Shown piece by piece: positions 1 to 8,151 of a DNA stretch of 18,253 bases (the first letter of the stretch is position 1; each line of letters starts with the position of its first letter). Source of the stretch: Laetiporus sulphureus 93-53 (Eukaryota > Basidiomycota > Agaricomycetes > Polyporales > Laetiporaceae); NCBI RefSeq assembly GCF_001632365.1, contig NW_024468523.1, forward strand, positions 655,857-674,109, given 5' to 3'. Below the pieces are notes generated by a model. It had not been told where the DNA came from. It saw only the letters and a program-made list of their open reading frames with translations, and made no database searches. Position numbers and translations under genes: made by a program.

Positions 1-1005
1 CCTAATAATAACCCACGGAGACGGAGCTCCTCTTGAGCACGCAATATGGCATTATGGCGATTGCGACATATGACGCCATGCCGAGGAGTTCGGTGTCACG
101 TGACAATGCCGAGAGAGATCTGAGGTCATGTGACTGGATGCCTCGTTTATCTTATCTCATTAGGTCACGTGACTTCTTGTGCGATGAGAAATGATGAAAA
201 ATGATATGCTCCTTAATAGCATTTGTTCCTATAATGACTTTGTCAGGTAAAACCGTGACAACACCCATGTAAAACTCAATGAGATTGAAAGTTGGTGAGC
301 TCACCACTCAGCATATTTCCCTCATTTTTGGTGTAGAGTAGCATGAATGGCATATCAACATTAATGCCAAAGCAGAGGGCAGATGGAGACAATTTGGGGG
401 AGCTAGTCAACTTTGTCTCATTGACCGGGGGTGTCTTATTGACTGGTTGATGACTGTAGATGTATATTATGCATACGGAGGCTGAGAGGGGGATCACGAT
501 GTTGAAATGTATGTACATAAGGATAGAATCAGATACTAGCAAGATTGTTTCTGCCCATGCATCAGCAGTAAATTGCTAGTAATATTTGTTGTTAACTTGT
601 TCAATGCCTTTCGAGAGGGAAACAGATACGCACGTACAGCGTTAGATTCTGAGAGCAATGCAGCGTCTCTCGATTTGAGCTTGTGCTCGAGCCTCACTGA
701 GCCATTTCATAGATGGAGAGTCTGGTGGTTTGTGAGAAGGACGTACGAGACGAATGTCGCATGTATCAGGGAAGTAGTCGACCGTTTTCAATTTTCGCAG
801 AGCATGGTGTATGATCGTGGCTTTGATCATGATGGTTACTCCACAAAGCCTCTCTTTGATAGAGTATGCTGGAATGGGTATGCCTTCGTGCTTCCCCTCC
901 TGGCCGACGTTTCTCAACTCAAGATTTGCACAATTGTTAAGGCACGCATGCGGCCAGTTCTGTATCATATGTAACGATTGGCTATGTGGCATGTTGACAA
1001 AGTCG
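1..1005. other. No supportable gene; GTCACGTGAC cluster at left edge
   Basis: Open frames exist on both strands between about 276 and 1154, but none shows a family motif, a convincing start or a consistent splice pattern. The only clear structure is three near-identical 10-bp palindromes at 95-104 and 164-173 (GTCACGTGAC) and at 125-134 (GTCATGTGAC). They contain the CACGTG E-box bound by bHLH proteins in fungi. They may be regulatory sites or relics of a repeat, because the same palindrome occurs twice inside the solo LTR further right. Confidence 0.4.
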
Positions 1006-1480
1006 TCAGCTTGCCAAAGAAGACATTGACATTGTTGAACAGGCGTACGCACCATCGTCAACAGTATGCTCTGTGGTGCTGTCATCGACTTCGGCATCCT
1101 CCCCTGGCATCTTTTGCTGTGATTTGGAGCCAGCCATGTCGTTCGATTCGTCAAAAATCAAGTGTCGAATAGTGACAGTCGGAGTAGAAGCTAACGGCCG
1201 CAATGTCTCTATAAACAGGCCATTGACATTGGAGTAACATTGAGAGTCTGTTTCGCGTTACGGAGATCAACATAGTAGGTAACAAACAGTGCATGTCTAA
1301 GCAAAAAGCTTCCGATAAACATATGCATGTAGACCGCAGGGTGACCGATGAGGAGTGACGACGAGCTGTGCCAAGATGGAGCTGTAATGGCGGCAAGAAT
1401 GACATTTGAGTAACGTCGAGAGCTACAACTAGCTATCGTCGATGCGCACATGACACGGAAGAATACATGCGAGAGCAGAG
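1006..1480 (-). pseudogene. Possible decayed membrane-protein fragment
   Basis: On the minus strand a hydrophobic stretch around 1260-1400 is followed, after an apparent frame change near 1210-1240, by an acidic, Ser/Thr-rich tail ending at a stop at 1006-1008. A hydrophobic segment, a short Asn-Ala-Lys element and then a polar tail recall the C-terminal end of basidiomycete multi-pass DUF6534-type proteins, but this is a weak resemblance from memory. No intact upstream part with seven membrane segments could be assembled. It may be a gene relic or chance open frame. Confidence 0.2.
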
Positions 1481-1616
1481 GATGAGGATGAGGAAGTGCC
1501 AAGAGAGCAGGGACGAGGATGCCAAGACGAGGACAAGTGAAAAACACGTCATGATAGTCACGTGCATATTCCCACCCCTGCACGATTTTTGTCGTCAGGC
1601 ACCTAGCAAGCAGCCT

Positions 1617-1654
1617 TGCTCTGTCGAGCAAGGGATGCTCTGTCGAGCAAGGGA
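1617..1654. repeat. 19-bp perfect tandem duplication
   Basis: The 19-base unit TGCTCTGTCGAGCAAGGGA occurs twice head to tail, at 1617-1635 and 1636-1654. It lies outside any supported gene. Slippage or a small local duplication is the simplest explanation. Confidence 0.9.
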
Positions 1655-1754
1655 CTAGTAAGTCCACTGCCATGCTATGCTGACTCACGCACAGTAGCAA
1701 CAAATTAATCAGTTGTCTATATGAGCCCTGCCACATGAGTCGTGCAGAGTCCAC

Positions 1755-1969
1755 TTTCCAGCTCGGCGTTTCAGATCGTCAACGAACTCCTTTGACCAGG
1801 GCCATCAATGATAATTATGTCTTCCTCGTGTCTGCAACGGAAGCCTCGTTCGCCATGCAGCCAACACGCGGCATTCCCCTCGGCGTCATTGACCCAGACG
1901 TCGAGCGAGCTCGTCCACCCTGCCTCCTTGGTTCAATAACGGAGCTGAAGACCTGACGTTGAAGAGAGG
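1755..1969 (+). other. Upstream region of the glucanase gene
   Basis: These 215 bases precede the glucanase start codon and should hold its 5' leader and proximal promoter. No strong TATA box is visible close to the start; the nearest AT-rich candidate is TCTATATG near 1716. A 73-codon open frame at 1735-1956 has no family features and is treated as chance. Confidence 0.35.
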
Positions 1970-3785
1970 ATGATGCTGTTGGCTTTCAAGTTGTTCCCTT
2001 TGTGTCTGCTATTCTCGCTAGTCGGGGCTGTCGAACAGTGCAGATTGATGGTGAACCACGACCTGGTGAAGCCTGTGCCGAGTGCGATCTCGCATACCTC
2101 TCAGACGACTGGATCGCCGACGTCGACCAGCGGACAAGCTTCCGCGACTGCCACGAGTACAGACGCGACTACGTTCAACTACGGGACGGATATCATACGA
2201 GGAGTCAACCTGTGAGTACATAAACCTGTTCTCAGAGGGCATTATTCGACCGGGAGAAAATAAGAGGAGGGTGGTTCGTGTTGGAGGTGAGTCGTGATGA
2301 AGTGGTCCTCGTACTTCGTAGCTAATTGCTGGTGCATACAGCCATGGATTACGCCGAGCATATTCGAGAACACGAATAATAGCAACATTGTGGACGAGTA
2401 CACGTTCGGTCAACTCCAAGACCACGACGAGGCTCTCAGTGTACTTCAAAATCACTGGCAGACGTGGATTACGGAGCACGACTTCGTTGCAATCAAGGCG
2501 GCAGGACTGAACCATGTCCGGTGGGTAAACGTTGCACCTTCAGCCGGTGCTTCGTATTGATAGGCGGCATATAGGCTACCCATCGGGTACTGGTCCGTCC
2601 CCCTCACGTCCGCCGACACAGACTATACGACCTCCGTCGCGCCCTACATCACCGGTGCCTGGCCGTACATCCTCAGCGCACTAAACTGGGCGAACACGTA
2701 CGGAATCCACGTCATTCTCGATTTGCACGGTGCCCCGGGCTCACAGAACGGGTACGACAATTCCGGCCAGCGCGGCAACGCGAATTGGCCGAACAACGCG
2801 ACGAACATCCCCCGCACGCTCGACGTCGTGCGATTCCTCGCTGATAAGGTTGGCGGTATGGTGAATGTGATTGAGCTGCTGAACGAGCCGGCGGGATATG
2901 ATGGAGATGTGGATGCGGTCATTGGGACGTACTGGAAGGGAGGCTATTCCGTCGTGAGGAATGCAACGGGAACGGAGAATCAGGTCATGATTGGGGATGC
3001 GTTCCTTGGTGTGGATGTAGGTGGACTAAATCAGTTGTTTGTGGGCGCACTGACATGGTGTGCAGAGCTGGCAGGCTTTCTTGACGCCCCCGGAAGGCCA
3101 GGGGGTGATTATGGATTACGTAGGTGCTTACATCGTCGCAGGGAGGCCAGCGTCACTGACACTCCTGCAGCACGAATACCAGATCTTTAATTACGATCAG
3201 CTAGAGTATACCGAAGACGAGCATATCAATGTGAGTGCAGCCATGGTCTCATACCACCACATCTAATGTTCGCCATTAGTCGTCATGTTCGCTCCTCAAT
3301 ACCCTCCAATCATACGAGAACTCAAACCTGCACACAATCATCGGCGAATGGTCGAACGCCATCACGGACTGCGCCAAGTGGCTGAACGGACGAGGCGTAG
3401 GAGCGCGGTGGGACGGCACGTACGCATCCGGCCAGGCCGCGCTGGGCAGCTGCGATGGCTACACAGGGAACATGACCACGTTCAGCGAGGATTACAAGAC
3501 GTTCTTAAGAAAGTGCGTGTGCCGTTCCTTGGCCACCTCCGACGCTAACGTGGCTTTAGATACTGGGAGTCTCAGGTGGAGATCGGAGAGAGCATCTCTG
3601 GCTGGGTATTTTGGACTTGGAAGGTGAGTCGAGCACCTCGGAGGCGGGGCTGGGGCTGTGCTTATATGTCCACCCGGTCTGCTCAGGCCGAAGATGCTGA
3701 TGAATGGAGCTACCAACGTGGACTCGAGGGCGGCTGGATTCCGCAGGATCCCACGGATAGGTTGTATCCTGATATTTGCTCTTAG
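1970..3785 (+). CDS. Secreted exo-beta-1,3-glucanase, glycoside hydrolase family 5 (GH5_9 type)
   Basis: Hydrolyses beta-1,3-glucan from non-reducing ends (EC 3.2.1.58 type), probably at the fungal wall or outside the cell. I join nine exons: 1970-2211, 2265-2286, 2342-2520, 2575-3016, 3066-3119, 3171-3230, 3280-3512, 3560-3623 and 3687-3785. The frame is preserved through eight 47-63 bp GT-AG introns, giving 464 aa. Residues 1-20 are a signal peptide ending VGA. A Ser/Thr-rich spacer follows at about 40-66, then RGVNLGGWFVLEPWITPS, a hallmark of this family. The acid/base is Glu252 in LLNEP and the nucleophile is Glu356 in GEW, about 100 residues apart as in known family members. The C-terminus carries WVFWTWK and an [22 protein letters not shown] ending. 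The start is the first of two adjacent ATGs. The gene appears intact. Exon 2 is only 22 nt, so automatic gene models may miss it. It converges on the Crinkler-like gene. Confidence 0.93.
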
Positions 3786-4205
3786 CTAGCCATGATCGTG
3801 CGATGGTAGAGGTACCGACTAAACTATATGATTGTGTGGGAGTAGGAGAAGTATGCCAACGCCATGGGGAGCAAGCGTCTGCGGACCGCGATGGACTAGA
3901 GGCCCGTCTAAGGGGCTTAGTGCAGGAGAAGCACGGCCAGGGCCCCACCCTCATGTATAGCATACACTGTAGCCTAGCCGAAGATGCAAACAGGAGCAGG
4001 GCATGTATATAAACCCCCCGCTTTGGCAGCATCACACTAAAATCTCAGTTTCTGGTTACCCTCGAAGTGAGGCAGGCTCTAGGATTCTGCTGTGAAGTCA
4101 CGGCGTGCGCTTGCAGTGCTAAGTTTCCGCCATCTGTTATGGACCGCTACATGCCGCTACAGGCATGATACGGAGCTACGGAGTGCTACAGACAACCACA
4201 GAGAG
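3786..4205. other. Gap between convergent genes, with a TATA-like site and GCTAC repeats
   Basis: This stretch separates the 3' ends of the glucanase and the Crinkler-like gene, so it should hold both terminator regions. A CATGTATATAAA element at about 4002-4013 looks like a core promoter, yet no supportable gene lies downstream on the plus strand. Very similar CATGTATATAA boxes occur in the solo LTR and the Copia LTR, so it may be a retroelement relic. Five GCTAC pentamers follow at 4146, 4156, 4175, 4185 and 4205. Confidence 0.4.
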
Positions 4206-4487
4206 CTACGGCAGAATTTCGCTTACTCGAAGCCCTCTGATGTTCTTGCGACCGGCAGCCGCGTTTCGTAAAGGCTTTGCGTGCCGAATCTTCTTCGTTG
4301 GCGGATCAGAATCCTCTGTATGATCTTCAACGACTTCTGTTCGGCGTTGCCAAGCATCATCAAAGCTACTTCTGGGCATACTTAGAGGGGGCAGCGAGTC
4401 CGGTGGGACTAGAGAGGCTGGCGAGGTTGCTGACGAGGCTGACGAGGCCGGTGAGAGTGGCGAAGCCGGTGCGCCCCATTGCCCCAT
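4206..4487 (-). other. Out-of-frame C-terminal tail of the Crinkler-like kinase
   Basis: Directly after the kinase domain a different minus-strand frame stays open for 93 codons to a stop at 4206-4208. It encodes a Ser/Ala/Pro-rich linker followed by a basic patch (PPTKKIRH and nearby Arg/Lys) that would suit a nuclear-localisation signal. The kinase frame in the same DNA gives only an Arg/Pro-rich tail and stops at 4409-4411. The change of frame coincides with a four-base C run at 4474-4477, which suggests a one-base length difference there, either real or an assembly error. No splice donor that would join the two frames is evident just before it. Confidence 0.5.
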
Positions 4488-7145
4488 TCGCGTAGCTGCG
4501 GGCGATCTCTTGGGTCATTCGCCTTCAGCTCCTTCGCAAAAACCCTCAAGGATTCGTCACTTTCCTTGAGTCTGTCAAACAGGTGCAGGATAACACATCC
4601 ACATTGCCAGCAGTCAACCTTGATAGGATCGTACTCCAATCCCTTCTCGACCTCGGGGGGAATCCAGCCCTCCGTCCCGCAATAGCCGGTCACCTTCTCC
4701 CCTTCATATCGTAGACGAACCGCGAGGTCGAAGTCGATGATCTTCAGGCAGAAGTCGATGTCGACAAGAAGGTTGTCGGGCTTGATGTCTCCGTGCGCGA
4801 AGAGATTTTCGTGAAGATACGTAAGGCCCTCGATGAGGCCCAAACAGATTTCAACAACGTTGCCGCGAAGTTCGTGAGGAACGATTGCGAGATAATCCGC
4901 AAGAAAATTCGGTATTTTAGGCAGAATGGCCCATGCGCCTGCCTGGCCAGGGAATGAATCAAGCAAGGAGATGACGTGTTCAGACTTCGTTGAGAGGCGA
5001 CGAATATCTGCGAGGATCTGAAGCTCGTTCGACCCCTCATCGAGTTCCTTCGCAATGAATTCAGTACTCGGATCTGATGGTCGATACACGGTAAGAATAT
5101 GAGACGGCATCTGACGATTAGGCGTCAGCCCAGCATATTATTGTAGACAAGGGTTGACATACCTTGAAAAGTGGCTCCAATGCAACGCCGCTTGTATCAA
5201 AAATGACTTCCGGTTTGATCTCATAGCCGTGCGCTCTCAGTTCTGCAGCTGCTGCCGCAGGATTTGCACCGTCGCCGAGGCGGCGGCGGCGGCTAGCGAC
5301 ATTGCTGCTACCGTTGTCTGGCTCATGTTTCCTCTTGGTTCCCCTTGTATGAACCGACTCTATAGAAGACTTCCTGGCTTGCGATTTGATCGTAGTTCTG
5401 AGCTCTCGAGTCACCGACTCTATAGAATACTTCCTGGCTTGCGTTTTAATCGTAGTTCTGAGCTCTCGCGTCTTCTTTTCCGTGTCTTCGTCTTCCTCCA
5501 GACTGCTCTCGAGCACATGAAGATGGTTGTACAACTGGCGTGCAAAGTCGACACGGCCAATTGGTGTAGTCAACTCGAAACACCTCTCTCTCCAGTAGAC
5601 CTGCGATGGCTCAGCCTGAGACCTTATGCATTATGACAAAGACATACCGCCCGGTCCTCCGGTCGTTGGAAAAGAGTGTAGCGCGATGCGATGCCATTGC
5701 CCCAAAGAAAATTGATAACAAGAACGAAATTTCTCCCCAGCTTGAATGTGTCCAGGAATGCGTTTGCGAAGCGAACGAAGGCAGCACCCGTCAGAAACAT
5801 CTGCGCCTTATCCACTGACCATTCATTTGCTGATCCGGTCGAATCAACCTCTGTAAGCTGTCGAGGTAATTCAGACTTCATGACGAGGAAATCGCTGACA
5901 GGCTGATACGTGCGGAATCTTTCTTTCATGCTTAAATGTTTGCGAGTTTCACATTCCAGGATGAGAGTGATTTCCGACTTGTTTCTGTAGGGACGACGGT
6001 CATAATCGAAGGCAAGCAATCAAGGCCGCACATACTTTTGAGCACTAATCGGTCCGTCTGGAATATGAAGCATGAGCCTCAGAAAGAAGATGACATCCGC
6101 TATATCTTCCTCCAAAGCCTTTCCAAAAGGGCCCGTCCAAAACTCTTGCCAATTTTCGGATGCAATCTCCGCGATATGCATCAGCTCGAGTCGATCGGCT
6201 TGGCGCCATGGTTGTCTCCGATTGTTATGATCTTCATCCTCAGCCTCAGCGGTCTCCTCACCACCGGCGGCCCGTGCCCCGGATTGCTCCTCCGCAGCGT
6301 TTGAGTTTATAAGAGACCCGAAATACGCAGCTTGGTATTGATCACCGAGTATAACCTTTAACGCCTCAAGCATCTACATCGACTTCAGAATTGAAAGACA
6401 GGTGGACGATTCAAGGAAATCACGCACATCAGGGGCCAAACCTGGGTTGCTATCCAACTTCTCTTCAAACTCCGCAACAAATCTTGGAACTGAGATTTCT
6501 GTGTTCGCTTTTATCTCGTTCTGGATCACGTCTAATTCCGTGTAATCGCCCCACTTGTGTACTTGGATAATGATATCTCGGTATAATTTCACAACTTCCG
6601 GGTCCTCAACAGGCGTCCCTGCGTCATGTTGAGGCCCCGTTATAGCTGTGGGAAACATGATAAGATATCAGGATGTTTGAGAACAATTCCAGGGAGAGTG
6701 GCAGCAGACGCCACCGAAGATGCGACGACGTGAGGTCATCTGGATGGTGGCTCACCTGGAGGACGTGCCACGAGCACAAGATGAACCAACTTCTCCTGTG
6801 GGTTCAGTATAGAAGAGATCGAGCTGACTTCATCCAATGGGGAAGTGGGGTCTGAACCCTCCACACTCGTCTTCACACGATCGACCAGGGTATTATTTGG
6901 AGCAGCGTTCAGTTCGGGAGGCTAATGCTCGGTCAGAGTGGCACCGTTGCGACGATGAGAGGGCAACTCACAGTGTAGATGTCTATATCACCGCGGTCAA
7001 TGCTCTGACGTTGGAACGCAATCTTGTGCTCCTCGTAGATCTTGCGACAGACTTTCGCAAAATCCAACGAGTCTTCGACGCGAATCGTGTCGATGACGGT
7101 ACCGTCTCGGAAAATGATCACGTAGCACAGCTTGATATCAGGCAT
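4409..7145 (-). CDS. Crinkler-like protein: header domain, nuclease-like middle and C-terminal protein kinase
   Basis: Seven exons on the minus strand: 7145-6972, 6921-6756, 6645-6428, 6373-6036, 5984-5648, 5600-5163 and 5110-4409. The frame holds through six GT-AG introns of 47-54 bp, one of 110 bp, giving 790 aa. The start is the first in-frame ATG. Residues 1-113 resemble a Crinkler header: a short ubiquitin-like strand pattern ending IDRGDIDIYT, then a spacer ending in HLVLVARPP. Residues about 300-410 look like a restriction-endonuclease-like fold, with Asp330 and the pair Glu344/Asp346 in TEVDS, though the usual Lys is absent. Residues 455-494 are two copies of a 20-residue repeat, followed by basic patches at 500-502 and 515-518. 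The kinase runs from about 560: candidate Lys578 in FIAKEL, HGDIKPDN with Asp665, DFD at 683-685 in place of DFG, then GTEGWIPPE. No glycine-rich loop is obvious. Crinklers are effector or conflict proteins that often act in the nucleus, but the role here is inferred. The C-terminal end is uncertain. Confidence 0.75.
5352..5471 (-). repeat. 60-bp in-frame tandem duplication in the Crinkler-like gene
   Basis: Two adjacent 60-base units, 5412-5471 and 5352-5411, differ at only a few positions. They encode two 20-residue copies of a basic, Thr/Arg-rich segment (TRELRTTIK start, SIESV end) between the nuclease-like part and the kinase. Being an exact multiple of three, the duplication preserves the frame. 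Confidence 0.9.
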
Positions 7146-7371
7146 AGTTGAAGACTGAGGCAACTGGTGGTGTGTGTATGTTTCGGTAGATGGCTCAGCG
7201 ACGTTGTAAATCCGCGAGAAAGGCTCAAACACTTGTCATGATGAAGTGGCGTCCCCCTACCATACAGCCGAGCAACAGCCGAGAACACGGTGTTACGTGA
7301 TGTTACGCTCTTCAGGCGCAGCAAACGTCACGCTGCCCTATTCGGCAGGGATGCCGCACGGCAACTGAACA
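7146..7371 (-). other. Upstream region of the Crinkler-like gene
   Basis: About 225 bases lie between the start of the Crinkler-like gene and the fold-back element. The frame stays open upstream of the chosen start to about 7232 but contains no other ATG, which supports 7145. No clear TATA box is visible. Confidence 0.35.
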
Positions 7372-8019
7372 CACCGCAGACATGAAGCGATTTGCGCATG
7401 TGGCAAATGCTTAGCAAATGTCGACAGGTTTTTTGCCTTTGTGATCTCAATTTGCTACGGTTCCTTCCCACATTCCGTATTAAGTATTTGCATATAATAT
7501 GTTGGAGGCAGAAATTTAATATCATATATTTAAGAAATGACACCATTTTCAAACTCACCAAATACATTTAGAATTTGAGTGCTGTTGAATGTAATCATAC
7601 ATTTTTGAATTTCAAACTATGACATGTATAAAATATCCAGTAGCAGATGAAGGTGTGATTATGCCTACATTCTACTTCCCTACTGAAGTCATTCTAGCCA
7701 AGATTACTAGAATGAAAGTCATTCACCATAATTACACCTTCATCTGCTACTGAATATTTTATACATGTCATAGTTTGAAATTCAAAGTGTATGATTACAT
7801 TCAACAGCGCTCAAATTCTAAATGTATTTGGTGAGTTTGAAAATGGTGTCATTTCTTAAAATATATGATTTTAAATTTCTGCCTCTAACATATTATTATG
7901 CAAATACTTAATATGGAATGTGGGAAGGAACTGTAGCAAATTGAGATCACAAAGGCAAAAAACCTGTCGACATTTGCTAAGCATTTGCCACATGCGCAAA
8001 TTGCTTCATGTCTGCGGTG
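7372..8019. mobile_element. 648-bp fold-back (MITE-like) element 1
   Basis: Two arms of about 292 bases each (7372-7663 and 7728-8019) are near-perfect inverted copies around a 64-base loop. The termini are CACCGCAGAC and GTCTGCGGTG. Direct ACA repeats flank it at 7369-7371 and 8020-8022, consistent with a 3-bp target duplication. The loop holds a further hairpin (TCATTCTAG at 7689-7697, CTAGAATGA at 7707-7715). No coding capacity is apparent. CAC termini and a 3-bp duplication would fit a non-autonomous CACTA (CMC) relative; this assignment is inference. It lies between the divergent Crinkler-like and protease genes. Confidence 0.85.
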
Positions 8020-8151
8020 ACAACCGCAGTGATGCACCTCGCTTTAGCATATTCCTTCCACAAGCTTTCAATATATTGCACTCCTTCCTTGCGCTCGCCT
8101 GCGCACACCCTTATGCCGCATCCTTGGTGACGCCCTCCCGACAGCAGCACC
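8020..8151 (+). other. Proximal upstream region of the protease gene
   Basis: Only 132 bases separate the end of the fold-back element from the protease start codon. Any distal promoter elements of this gene must therefore lie in, or have been displaced by, the element. No clear TATA box was seen; the CAGCACCATG context around 8152 is a reasonable translation start. Confidence 0.4.

Noticed and set aside
2018..2515. 165-codon minus-strand open frame
   Set aside because: It lies antisense to exons 1-3 of the glucanase and has no family features; the plus-strand gene explains the DNA.
3834..4200. Solo LTR between the glucanase and the Crinkler-like gene
   Set aside because: TGTGG and CCACA words and a TATA box are present, but the 5-bp flanks do not match, so the boundaries cannot be supported.
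5154..5636. 160-codon plus-strand open frame
   Set aside because: It is antisense to exon 6 of the Crinkler-like gene and crosses its introns without any start or motif of its own.
5624..6658. Several short minus-strand open frames as separate small genes
   Set aside because: Each ends a little past a consensus donor, and the next begins at an acceptor in matching phase. Joined, they give one continuous protein, so they are exons of the Crinkler-like gene.
7372..8019. CRISPR array or structural RNA gene
   Set aside because: There are only two inverted arms, no series of direct repeats with spacers, and the 3-bp flanking duplication fits transposition.
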